NCBI RefSeq assembly: GCF_024105735.1
Contig: NZ_JAAAML010000002.1
Span: forward strand, 1,053,156 to 1,117,155
Length of the DNA stretch: 64,000 nt
Source of the DNA: Parahoeflea alexandrii
Lineage (GTDB): Bacteria; Pseudomonadota; Alphaproteobacteria; Rhizobiales; Rhizobiaceae
Direction of reading: 5' to 3'
Shown: positions 1 through 7,918 of the stretch, one piece after another
Layout of the letters: every line of letters starts with the position of its first letter
Numbering within the stretch: the first letter of the stretch is position 1
The notes under the pieces: generated by a model
What the model saw: the letters and a program-made list of their open reading frames with translations, nothing else
Database searches by the model: none
What the model was told of the DNA's origin: nothing
Translations under genes and position numbers: made by a program

Positions 1-1887
1 GGCAGGGTCCTGCTGCGGGTAGAGCGTCTTCAGCCCCGGCCACAGATGCTTCTTGGCGGGCTTTGCCGGGTAATCGTAAAAGCCCTTGCCGTTCTTGCGT
101 CCCAGCCGGCCTTCCTTCTCGACCATGGTTTCGACCAGCTCCAGATGGCGCGGGTCGACGGCCTTTTCGCCCAGATCGGCGATGGTGGCGCGGACGATCT
201 TCAGTGAAAGATCGATGGCGACCTCGTCATTGAGAGCCAGCGGCCCGACCGGCATGCCGGCCATCTTCGCGGCGTTCTCGATCATCGCCGGCGGCACGCC
301 TTCGGCAAGCATGTTGTAGCTCTCGTTCATATAGCGCAGCACGCAGCGGTTGACGAAGAAGCCGCGTGTGTCGTTGACCACGATCGGGGTCTTCTTGATC
401 GCGGCGACATAGTCGAGGGCCACGGCAAGCGCCTTGTCCGAAGTCTTGCGTCCGAGAATGATCTCGACCAGCATCATCTTGTCCACCGGCGAGAAGAAGT
501 GGATGCCGATGAAGTTCTTCGGACGCTTCGAGTTCTTTGCCAGCCCAGTGATCGGCAGTGTCGAGGTGTTCGATGCATAGACCGTGGTCGGACGGATCTG
601 CGCCTCGATCGATTCCGTCACCGCCTTCTTGACGTCGCGGTCCTCGAAAACGGCCTCGATTACCAGATCGGCGTCAGCGAGGTCTGCGTGATCGGTCGAG
701 GTCGAGATCAGCGACAGCAGCTTCTCGCCCTCTTCCTTTGTGGTCTTGCCCTTCTGGACGCCCTTCTTGACCAGGTCCTCGGAGTAGGCCTTGCCCTTCT
801 GCGCAGCGGCGTCGTCGCGGTCGATCAGCACCACAGGGATGCCGGCCTTGGCTGTCACGTAGGCAATGCCCGCGCCCATGAAACCGGCTCCGACGACGCC
901 GATCTTGCGGAACTTGGTCGGCTTTATGCCCTCGGGGCGGCGCGCGCCCTTGTTGATCTCCTGCAGCGAGACGAACAGAGACCGGATCATCGACTGAGCT
1001 TCCGGCGTCTGCAGGATATAGCTGAAATAGCGCTGCTCGATCTTCAGGCCGGTGTCGATGGGGACCTGCAGGCCTTCAAAGACGCTCTGCAGGATGGCCT
1101 TCGCGGCAGGATAGTTGTCTTGGGTCTCGCGGCGAAGGATGGCAGATGCCGCCGGCCACAGCTGTGCCCCTTGCGCCGACCAGATCTGGCCGCCCGGCAG
1201 CTTGAAGCCCTTGACGTCCCACGGGGCGACCGGCGACAGGCCGTTCTTGATCATCGCCTTGGCGGCGGAAATCAGCTTCTTCGGTTCAACCACCTCGTGA
1301 ACCAGGCCCATCGCCTTGGCCCGCGCCGGCGTCAGCGACTGTCCGGTGGTCATCATCTGCAGCGCGTCCTGGGCATTGGTCAGGCGTGGAACACGCTGGG
1401 TGCCGCCGGCGCCCGGAAAGATGCCGACCTTGACTTCAGGCAGGGCCATTTTCACCGAAGGCGAATCCGCCACCACACGACCATGGCAGGCCAGCGACAA
1501 TTCGAATGCGCCGCCCATGCACACACCGTTGATCGCCGAGACCCACGGCTTGCCGCAGGTTTCGATCTTGCGGTAGAGCCAGCTCATCTTGCCGACCTGA
1601 TCAAACAGCATCTGCTGGGCTTTTTCCGGGTTGTTGCGCTTTTCTTCCGCCATGCCGGCCAGCATGGTCTTCATCATGGTCAGGTCGGCGCCGCCCGAAA
1701 AGGTCGACTTGCCGGAGGTAAACACGACGCCCTTGACCGCGTCATCGGCGACGAAGCGGTCGACCAGCGCGTCGAGTTGCTCGAGGGCTGCCTGCGTGAA
1801 CACGTTCATCGAACGGTCGGCCATGTCCCAGGTGACGAGCGCGATGCCGTCGCCGTCGACGTCTACGGTGTAAATTTCATTGCTCAT
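1..1887 (-). CDS. FadB-type enoyl-CoA hydratase / 3-hydroxyacyl-CoA dehydrogenase, partial
   Basis: Cytoplasmic multifunctional beta-oxidation enzyme that hydrates enoyl-CoA and oxidises 3-hydroxyacyl-CoA with NAD. The 629 visible residues start at ATG 1887 (MSNEIYTVDVDG), and the C-terminus lies beyond the left edge; the family is usually about 730 aa. The N-terminal crotonase half shows NGVCMGGAFELSLACHG and the catalytic region PEVKVGIFPGAGGTQRVPRL. The dehydrogenase half has the Rossmann motif GVVGAGFMGAGIA, followed by GIHFFSPVDKM with the catalytic His. It lies 16 bp after the thiolase gene, as the last visible gene of the operon. The pairing with thiolase suggests a FadBA-like complex; chain-length preference cannot be read from the sequence. 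Confidence 0.95.
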   Translation of the reverse strand, partial: MSNEIYTVDVDGDGIALVTWDMADRSMNVFTQAALEQLDALVDRFVADDAVKGVVFTSGKSTFSGGADLTMMKTMLAGMAEEKRNNPEKAQQMLFDQVGKMSWLYRKIETCGKPWVSAINGVCMGGAFELSLACHGRVVADSPSVKMALPEVKVGIFPGAGGTQRVPRLTNAQDALQMMTTGQSLTPARAKAMGLVHEVVEPKKLISAAKAMIKNGLSPVAPWDVKGFKLPGGQIWSAQGAQLWPAASAILRRETQDNYPAAKAILQSVFEGLQVPIDTGLKIEQRYFSYILQTPEAQSMIRSLFVSLQEINKGARRPEGIKPTKFRKIGVVGAGFMGAGIAYVTAKAGIPVVLIDRDDAAAQKGKAYSEDLVKKGVQKGKTTKEEGEKLLSLISTSTDHADLADADLVIEAVFEDRDVKKAVTESIEAQIRPTTVYASNTSTLPITGLAKNSKRPKNFIGIHFFSPVDKMMLVEIILGRKTSDKALAVALDYVAAIKKTPIVVNDTRGFFVNRCVLRYMNESYNMLAEGVPPAMIENAAKMAGMPVGPLALNDEVAIDLSLKIVRATIADLGEKAVDPRHLELVETMVEKEGRLGRKNGKGFYDYPAKPAKKHLWPGLKTLYPQQDPA

Positions 1888-1903
1888 GATTGTTCTCCGG
1901 GTA

Positions 1904-3112
1904 TCAGACGCGTTCGATGATCGTCGCGGTGCCCATGCCCGCGCCGATGCACAGCGTGACAAGGGCGGTGTTGAGATCGCGGCGCTCGAGTTCGTCGAGC
2001 ACGGTGCCGAGGATCATCGCGCCGGTGGCGCCCAGCGGATGGCCCATGGCAATGGCACCGCCATTGACGTTGATCTTGTCGGACGGAATGTCGAAGGCCT
2101 GCTGGAAGCGCAACACCACAGAGGCGAAAGCCTCGTTGAGCTCGAACAGGTCGATATCCTCGATCTTCATCTTGGCGCGCTTGAGCAGCTTCTCGGTGAC
2201 ATCGACCGGACCGGTCAGCATCAGCGCCGGATCCGAACCGATATTGGCGAAGGCCTTGATCCGGGCACGCGGCTCGAGACCCATGGTCTTGCCGCCGCGC
2301 TTCGAGCCGAGCAGCACCAGGCCGGCGCCGTCGACGATGCCCGACGAGTTGCCGGCATGGTGGACATGGTTGATGTTTTCGATTTCAGGATGCGCCTGAA
2401 TGGCGACAGAGCCGAAGCCGCCCATCTCCGCCATCATGCCGAAGGAGGCATTGAGGCTGGCCAGCGCCTGCATGTCGGTGCCCGGGCGCATGTGTTCGTC
2501 GCGATCGAGAATGGTCAGGCCGTTGATGTCCTTGACCGGAACCACGGACTTCTTGAAGTAGCCCTTCTCCCAGGCATTCGCCGCACGCTTCTGGCTTTCC
2601 ATCGCATAGGCGTCGACGTCATCGCGGGTGAAGCCGTACTTGGTGGCGATCAGATCGGCCGAAATCCCCTGCGGCATGAAGTAGGCCGGGATATTGACAG
2701 AAGGATCCATGAACCAGGCGCCGCCCTGGGCGCCGATGCCGATGCGCGACATCGATTCCACGCCACCGGCGATGACGATGTCGTCCGCGCCCTGGGCGAT
2801 CTTGGCGGTGCCGAAATTGATCGCATCCAGGCCCGATGCGCAGAAACGGTTGATCTGGATCCCGGGCGCCTCTGTGGCGTAACCGGCTTCGAAGGTTGCA
2901 GCGCGGGCGATGTCGCCGCCGGCTTCGCCGATCGCGTCGACGCAACCCATGACGATGTCGTCGACCTTCTTGGTGTCGAGACCGTTGCGGTCGCGCAGAG
3001 CTTCGAGCATGTGCGAGGCAAGCCGCACCGATGGCACTTCGTGCAGGCTTCCGTCCTTCTTGCCGCGGCCCCGCGGGGTGCGGACGTGATCATAGACAAA
3101 TACATCAACCAT
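1904..3112 (-). CDS. acetyl-CoA C-acyltransferase (thiolase)
   Basis: 402 aa thiolase, the normal family length, catalysing thiolytic release of acetyl-CoA in beta-oxidation. The N-terminal active-site Cys is in NRFCASGLDAIN, the catalytic His in GGAIAMGHPLGATGA, and the C-terminal Cys in CIGAGMGTATIIERV. A GGAGAT ribosome binding site precedes ATG 3112. It sits between a GST gene (30 bp upstream) and the FadB-type gene (16 bp downstream), so it almost certainly acts as the thiolase partner of that protein. A biosynthetic acetoacetyl-CoA thiolase is less likely in this operon. Confidence 0.95.
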   Translation of the reverse strand: MVDVFVYDHVRTPRGRGKKDGSLHEVPSVRLASHMLEALRDRNGLDTKKVDDIVMGCVDAIGEAGGDIARAATFEAGYATEAPGIQINRFCASGLDAINFGTAKIAQGADDIVIAGGVESMSRIGIGAQGGAWFMDPSVNIPAYFMPQGISADLIATKYGFTRDDVDAYAMESQKRAANAWEKGYFKKSVVPVKDINGLTILDRDEHMRPGTDMQALASLNASFGMMAEMGGFGSVAIQAHPEIENINHVHHAGNSSGIVDGAGLVLLGSKRGGKTMGLEPRARIKAFANIGSDPALMLTGPVDVTEKLLKRAKMKIEDIDLFELNEAFASVVLRFQQAFDIPSDKINVNGGAIAMGHPLGATGAMILGTVLDELERRDLNTALVTLCIGAGMGTATIIERV

Positions 3113-3142
3113 TGCGGTGATCTCCAGGGTTTGGTGTTCGGG

Positions 3143-3796
3143 TCAGGCGGTAGCCGTGGCGGGATCCTTCCCGCTCGGCATCAGGTCTTCGGGTCTCTTG
3201 TATCCGGGCAGGGCGGCGATCCGGTCCAGCCAGGCGGCAATGTTGGGATAGGTGGTCAGATCCATGCCGATCTGGTCGGGCCAGAACAGGTAGCCGCAGA
3301 TCGAAAGGTCAGCGATCGTCGGATGGCCCGAAACGATGAAATCGCGTCCTTTGAGATGCGCATCGAGCACCTTCCAGGCACCTACGGCCCGGGCGTGGAA
3401 GAACTGTGTCACCGGATCGTCGGATTTTTTCTGAAACAGGCTCATGAACCGGTAGGTCGCCACATAGCTGGTCAGCTTGTGATTGTCCCACAACAGCCAG
3501 CGCAGGATTTCCCGGCGTTCGTCCTCGTTCGCGGGTCCGAAACGGTCGATTTCGCGTGACAGGTAGTCGAGGATGGCGCCGGACTGGCTCAGCACCACGT
3601 CGCCGTGAGGGGTGTGATGGGTGAGAACCGGCACCTCGCCCATGACGTTCATGCTGCGGAATTCGGGCGACCGTGTCTGCCCGGAGAAAAACGCTACCCG
3701 CCGCGGCGCCCAGTCGGCACCGCTGAGTTCGAGCATCAGCGCCACCTTGTAGGCGTTGCCGCTTTCCAGGAAGCAATCAAGCGTGAATTCGGTCAT
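3143..3796 (-). CDS. glutathione S-transferase family protein
   Basis: 217 aa, two-domain GST. The N-terminal thioredoxin-like part (about residues 1-80) carries the Ser-containing start LDCFLESGNAYKVALML, the cis-Pro segment GEVPVLTH and QSGAILDYL, which binds the gamma-glutamyl part of glutathione. The rest is the helical C-terminal domain, including HPTIADLSICGYLFW with the N-capping Asp. It begins 4 bp after the acyl-CoA dehydrogenase stop and is followed 30 bp on by thiolase, so it is co-transcribed with beta-oxidation genes. That placement hints at detoxifying or isomerising a reactive acyl intermediate, but the substrate is unknown. Confidence 0.9.
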   Translation of the reverse strand: MTEFTLDCFLESGNAYKVALMLELSGADWAPRRVAFFSGQTRSPEFRSMNVMGEVPVLTHHTPHGDVVLSQSGAILDYLSREIDRFGPANEDERREILRWLLWDNHKLTSYVATYRFMSLFQKKSDDPVTQFFHARAVGAWKVLDAHLKGRDFIVSGHPTIADLSICGYLFWPDQIGMDLTTYPNIAAWLDRIAALPGYKRPEDLMPSGKDPATATA

Positions 3797-3800
3797 TGGC

Positions 3801-4973
3801 TCACAGGCTCCTTGCGATCAGCAGTTTCATGATCTCGTTGGTGCCGCCATAGATCCGCTGCACCCGCGCGTCGCGGAACATCCGGGCCACCGGATACTCG
3901 TTCATGTAGCCGTAGCCGCCATGCAGCTGAACGCACTCGTCCGCCACCTTGCACTGCAGGTCCGTGGTCAGGTATTTCGCCATCGAGGCGGTGGTCGAGC
4001 TGAGCTGCCCCTTGAGGTGCTCGCCGACGCAGTGATTGACGAACACCCGCGCCATCGTGGCTTCGGATTTCAGCTCCGCCAGCTTGAACTGGGTGTTCTG
4101 GAACTCGATCACCGCCTTGCCGAAGGCCTTGCGTTCCTTGACATAGTCTATGGTGATTGCCAGCGCCCGTTCGATCATCGAGATCGCCTGGTTGGCGATC
4201 AGCAGCCGTTCCTGCGGCAGTTCCGTCATCAGCTGGGCAAAGCCCTGGCCTTCCTCGGTTCCGAGCATGTTGGCGGTGGGAATGCGGACATCGTCGAAGA
4301 ACAGCTCCGACGTGTCATTGCTCTTGAGCCCCACCTTGTCGAGATTGCGGCCGCGCCGGAACCCCTCGACCTCGTCGGTCTCGACCACCATCAGAGAGGT
4401 GCCTTTGGCGCCCTTGGTCGGATCGGTCTTGGACACGACGATGATCAAATTGGCATGCTGGCCATTGGTGATGAAGGTCTTCGAGCCGTTGATGACGTAG
4501 TGATTGCCATCCTTCTTGGCTGTCGTCTTGATGCCCTGCAGGTCCGAGCCGGCACCAGGTTCGGTCATGGCGATGGCGCCGATCATCTCGCCGGACGCCA
4601 TCTTCGGCAGCCATTTCTGTTTTTGCTCTTCCGAGCCGAAATGCAGGATGTAGGGCGCGACGATGGCATTGTGCAGCGCTATGCCGAAGCCGTCGGTTCC
4701 CGTGCGCCCCAGCGCTTCGATAATGGCCGCCTCGTGGGCGTAGGTGCCGCCCGAGCCGCCGTACTCTTCCGGCATGGAAGCGCAGAGCAGGCCGGCCGCG
4801 CCTGCGCCTTCCCAGGCGCTGCGATCGACCATTTCCTGTTTCTCATAACGGTCGTAATGCGGAACCACTTCCGCTTCCAGCCAGCGGCTGGCCATGTCCT
4901 CGAGCATGGCAACGTCGTCTTCCATCCAGTCCGGACGGGGTACGCCAAGCACTTCCGATGGCAATGTCGCCAT
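3801..4973 (-). CDS. acyl-CoA dehydrogenase
   Basis: 390 aa FAD-dependent acyl-CoA dehydrogenase of standard length. It introduces the 2,3-double bond into acyl-CoA and passes electrons to ETF. Visible motifs are AMTEPGAGSDLQGIKT and FITNGQHANLIIVV (middle beta domain), FAQLMTELPQERL, and the C-terminal signatures QLHGGYGYMNEYPVARMFRDA and IYGGTNEIM. The gene follows the larger acyl-CoA dehydrogenase by 69 bp and precedes the GST gene by 4 bp. Two distinct dehydrogenases in one operon suggest division of labour by chain length or branching. Confidence 0.95.
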   Translation of the reverse strand: MATLPSEVLGVPRPDWMEDDVAMLEDMASRWLEAEVVPHYDRYEKQEMVDRSAWEGAGAAGLLCASMPEEYGGSGGTYAHEAAIIEALGRTGTDGFGIALHNAIVAPYILHFGSEEQKQKWLPKMASGEMIGAIAMTEPGAGSDLQGIKTTAKKDGNHYVINGSKTFITNGQHANLIIVVSKTDPTKGAKGTSLMVVETDEVEGFRRGRNLDKVGLKSNDTSELFFDDVRIPTANMLGTEEGQGFAQLMTELPQERLLIANQAISMIERALAITIDYVKERKAFGKAVIEFQNTQFKLAELKSEATMARVFVNHCVGEHLKGQLSSTTASMAKYLTTDLQCKVADECVQLHGGYGYMNEYPVARMFRDARVQRIYGGTNEIMKLLIARSL

Positions 4974-5042
4974 GTCTTCCTCCCAGAATTCCCGGCGGGC
5001 GCAGGGCGCCCGCCATTTTCTCGACCAGACGGTGCGCGGTGC

Positions 5043-6839
5043 TCAGAAAGCGTCCGCGGCCAGTTCCATCATGGTGTCCGCTCCGGTTTCGATGCGGGCC
5101 TTGCGCATCGAAGTCTCGGGCATGATCCGTTCCATGTAGAACTTGCCGACGAGCAGCTTGGAGGCGAGGAACTCGTCCTTGCCGTCCGCACCGGACGCGC
5201 GTTTGTCAACGGCAGCCTTGGCCATAAGCGCCCACATGTAACCAAGCGCCACAAGCCCGAAGAGGTGCATGTAGTCGGTCGAGGCGGCACCAGCATTGTC
5301 AGGCTTCGCCATCGCGTTCTGCATCAGCCACATGGTCGAGGCCTGCAGGTCGTTGAGACCCTTCTTCAGGCCCTTGGTGTAGAGCGCCAGTTCTTCGTTG
5401 TTGCGGTTCTCCTCGCAGAAATCGCCGACTTCCTTGAAGAACGCCATCACAGCGCGACCACCGTTCTGGCCAAGCTTGCGGCCGACCAGATCAAGCGCCT
5501 GAATACCGTTGGCGCCTTCATAGATCATGGCGATGCGGGCATCGCGGACATACTGGCTCATGCCCCATTCTTCGATGTAGCCATGGCCGCCGAACATCTG
5601 CTGCGCCATCACAGCGTGGTCAAAACCCTTGTCGGTGAGAACGCCCTTGACCACCGGCGTGACCAGGGTCAGCAGGTCGTCGGCCTGTTGCCGGTCGGCT
5701 TCGACTTCGGATTTGTGCGCGACGTCTGATTTCAGCGCGGTCCACAGCATGAAGGCGCGGCCGGCCTCGTTGAAGGCGCGGATCGTCATCAGCGTGCGCC
5801 GCACGTCCGGATGGACGATGATCGGATCGGCCTTCTTCTCAGGCTCCTTGGCGCCCGACAGAGAGCGGCCCTGCAGCCTTTCGCGGGCGTAGGCCACCGC
5901 GTTCTGATAGGCGATTTCGCCCATCGCCTGGCCCTGCAGGCCAACGCCGAGGCGAGCTTCGTTCATCATCACGAACATGGCCTTGAGGCCGGCATTCTCG
6001 GTGCCGATCAGGTAGCCGGTTGCCTCGTCGTAATTCATTACGCAGGTGGCATTGCCGTGAATGCCCATCTTCTCTTCCAGCGAGCCGCACGAGACCGGGT
6101 TGCGGTCGCCCAGCGCGCCGTCGTCACCGACCATGAACTTCGGCACGATGAACAGCGAGATGCCCTTCACCCCTTCCGGCGCGCCCTCGATACGGGCAAG
6201 CACCAGGTGGATGATGTTTTCGGACATGTCGTGTTCGCCGGCCGAGATGAAGATCTTCTGGCCGGAAATCTTGTAGCTGCCGTCAGCCTGCGGCACCGCC
6301 TTGGTGCGCAGCAGTCCCAGATCGGTGCCGCAATGCGGCTCGGTCAGGTTCATGGTGCCGGTCCAGGTGCCCTCGATCATCTTCGGCAGGTACTTGGCCT
6401 TCTGCTCGTCCGAGCCGTGCTCGTGGATCGCGGCAACCGCGCCCTGTGTGAGGCCGGGATACATCATGAACGACAGGTTCGCCGAGGACATGTACTCGCC
6501 GACCGCGACATGCAAAGCATAAGGCAGACCCTGGCCGCCGAATTCAACCGGTGCCGCCAGTCCGAGCCAGCCACCCTCGCGATACTGCTTGTAGGCTTCC
6601 TTGAAGCCCTTTGGCGTGGTCACCGTGGCGTCGTCGTGCCGGGTGCAGCCTTCCTGATCGCCGACCTGATTGAGCGGCAGCATCACCTCTTCGGAAATGC
6701 GCGCGCCCTCCTGAAGGATGGCCTCGACAATGTCCGGGCTCGCATCGGCGAACCCCGGCAGGTTCATGTAGCGCTCATATCCGAGCACGTCGTTGAGAAT
6801 GAAAAGCGTGTCGTCGACCGGTGCCTTGAAGACTGGCAT
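5043..6839 (-). CDS. acyl-CoA dehydrogenase, long form with C-terminal extension
   Basis: 598 aa, longer than ordinary acyl-CoA dehydrogenases. It matches the group with an extra N-terminal segment (QVGDQEGCTRHDDATV) and an added C-terminal helical domain after about residue 460. Core motifs are NLTEPHCGTDLGLLRTKA, ISAGEHDM, MFGGHGYIEEWGMSQYVRDA and the flavin/active-site loop IYEGANGIQALDLVGRKL. ATG 6839 follows the ribosome binding site GGATGAGGA. It is the first gene of the minus-strand beta-oxidation operon and lies directly downstream of a MerR-type operator, so its expression probably sets that of the whole operon. Confidence 0.95.
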   Translation of the reverse strand: MPVFKAPVDDTLFILNDVLGYERYMNLPGFADASPDIVEAILQEGARISEEVMLPLNQVGDQEGCTRHDDATVTTPKGFKEAYKQYREGGWLGLAAPVEFGGQGLPYALHVAVGEYMSSANLSFMMYPGLTQGAVAAIHEHGSDEQKAKYLPKMIEGTWTGTMNLTEPHCGTDLGLLRTKAVPQADGSYKISGQKIFISAGEHDMSENIIHLVLARIEGAPEGVKGISLFIVPKFMVGDDGALGDRNPVSCGSLEEKMGIHGNATCVMNYDEATGYLIGTENAGLKAMFVMMNEARLGVGLQGQAMGEIAYQNAVAYARERLQGRSLSGAKEPEKKADPIIVHPDVRRTLMTIRAFNEAGRAFMLWTALKSDVAHKSEVEADRQQADDLLTLVTPVVKGVLTDKGFDHAVMAQQMFGGHGYIEEWGMSQYVRDARIAMIYEGANGIQALDLVGRKLGQNGGRAVMAFFKEVGDFCEENRNNEELALYTKGLKKGLNDLQASTMWLMQNAMAKPDNAGAASTDYMHLFGLVALGYMWALMAKAAVDKRASGADGKDEFLASKLLVGKFYMERIMPETSMRKARIETGADTMMELAADAF

Positions 6840-6905
6840 GGATCCTCATCCCTTGTAGTTGCGTCGCCGCAGGCACGATAGCCCGGCGATCCTCGTCCAG
6901 CTGCT

Positions 6906-6936
6906 TACTAAACTTTGACGTTTGCGTAAACGTAAA
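6906..6936 (-). promoter_or_regulatory. MerR-type operator and promoter of the beta-oxidation operon
   Basis: A 22-bp near-palindrome at 6915-6936 reads, in the gene direction, TTTACGTTTACGCAAACGTC plus AA; only two symmetric base pairs break the dyad. It overlaps a possible -35 (TTTACG, 6931-6936) that is 19 bp from TTAGTA (6906-6911). That long spacer, with the operator inside it, is typical of MerR-controlled promoters. The site is about 76 bp upstream of ATG 6839. The motif closely resembles sites described for MerR-family LiuR regulators of acyl-CoA catabolism (from memory, not checked). Confidence 0.7.
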
Positions 6937-7124
6937 AAATGGAGCTGATTACGTCCTCGATCTCATCTTGATCCCAAAACTATGCAAAAACCAGTGTTTT
7001 TTGACCGGAGAGACGACAAAAAAGTCGAAATTCAGTTAGCTGTCGGATCAGAATCTAGTCATCATCTGTGGCTGCAACAAGGCCTGCAGCGCCGCGGCGA
7101 ACCGGTATGCCGGGCGGCGCCCAA

Positions 7125-7150
7125 CAAAAAACCCGCCTTTTGAGCGGGTT
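7125..7150 (-). terminator. intrinsic terminator of the merR-type gene
   Basis: On the minus strand AACCCGC (7150-7144) pairs with GCGGGTT (7136-7130) around a short loop and runs into TTTTTG. It lies 28 bp after the MerR stop codon. It separates the regulator transcript from the beta-oxidation operon promoter at 6906-6936. Confidence 0.85.
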
Positions 7151-7177
7151 ACATGAAAAAGGCTGATGGTTGCGAGT

Positions 7178-7594
7178 TCAGGGGCCATCTGATTCGGCCA
7201 GCATTTCCCGAACCACGGAAATGGTGCGCTCGAGTTCCTCGATGGCCGTGTTGATGGTCGCGCGCTGTTCTTCCAGCACCCGCATTTGCGCTTCCCCCTT
7301 CGACAGGGCAACCTTGAGCTGGGTGACATTCTTGCCGCGCGGGTCATAAAGGTCGATCATACGCTTGACTTCGGTCAGCGAGAAGCCGACCCGCTTGCCC
7401 AGGAGAATGAGCTTCAGGCGAGCCCGGTCGCGTTTGGAAAAAAGCCGTGTGACTCCGACCCGTGTCGGCTTGAGCAGGCCCTTGTCTTCGTAAAATCGCA
7501 GGGTACGCAGCGTGACGCCGAATTCCTCGGCCAGATCGCCAATCCTGTAGACCGCTTCATCGTGGTCCGCGCTGGTGTCTGTCATGGTGTTCAT
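7178..7594 (-). CDS. MerR family transcriptional regulator (LiuR-like)
   Basis: 138 aa DNA-binding regulator. The N-terminal MerR helix-turn-helix and wing are in YRIGDLAEEFGVTLRTLRFYEDKGLL and TRLFSKRDRARLKLI, followed by a dimerising coiled coil (about residues 80-130). There is no cysteine-rich metal loop, so an acyl-CoA type ligand is more likely than a metal. ATG 7594 (MNTMTDTS) is chosen because an in-frame ATG at 7651 lies inside a TATAAT-like -10 box. The gene is transcribed toward the beta-oxidation operon, is closed by its own terminator, and a matching operator lies 242 bp downstream of its stop. Confidence 0.9.
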   Translation of the reverse strand: MNTMTDTSADHDEAVYRIGDLAEEFGVTLRTLRFYEDKGLLKPTRVGVTRLFSKRDRARLKLILLGKRVGFSLTEVKRMIDLYDPRGKNVTQLKVALSKGEAQMRVLEEQRATINTAIEELERTISVVREMLAESDGP

Positions 7595-7716
7595 CGTTGG
7601 CCTGGGCCGCCATTTCTCTGTTTTCCGAAAAGCTCGATCGCGGTGTGACATTATACCTTACGCCACGTCAAGTCGCCCGGATTTCAGCTTCGTTCGCGAA
7701 AGAAAAGTAACCTTGG

Positions 7717-7731
7717 TTAACGGGTTGTTTA
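7717..7731. promoter_or_regulatory. possible CtrA box upstream of the podJ-like gene
   Basis: TTAA (7717-7720), seven bases, then TTTA (7728-7731): one mismatch from the alphaproteobacterial CtrA consensus TTAA-N7-TTAA. It lies 188 bp before the PodJ-like start, with a GANTC methylation site at 7773-7777 between. Cell-cycle control of polarity genes makes this plausible, but a single near-match can occur by chance. Confidence 0.35.
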
Positions 7732-7918
7732 CCACGTTTCGCAGAATGTGTGGGCGAAGAGCAGTAAGCCCGGATTCATTGTATCTTGTTTTTGCCGGTT
7801 TGAAGTCTGGCTTTTCGGCGTCGGCGATGTTCGCGGGTTGGCCGAAGAGCGAAATGGATGTGCTGCGGACGGGGGTGGAGCGGCAAGCTCCGGTCAACAA
7901 CGCGAAGCGGAAGCAAAA

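Noticed and set aside
499..5729. Very long open frames on the plus strand opposite the beta-oxidation genes
   Set aside because: They mirror the minus-strand codons (Arg/His/Gln/Asp-rich translations, no domain) and arise from high G+C at third positions.
7650..7671. Second MerR-type operator (TTGACGTGGCGTAAGG then TATAAT on the minus strand) before the MerR gene
   Set aside because: It shares half of the dyad, but the second half and spacing differ and no -35 at a normal distance is found; autoregulation remains only a guess.
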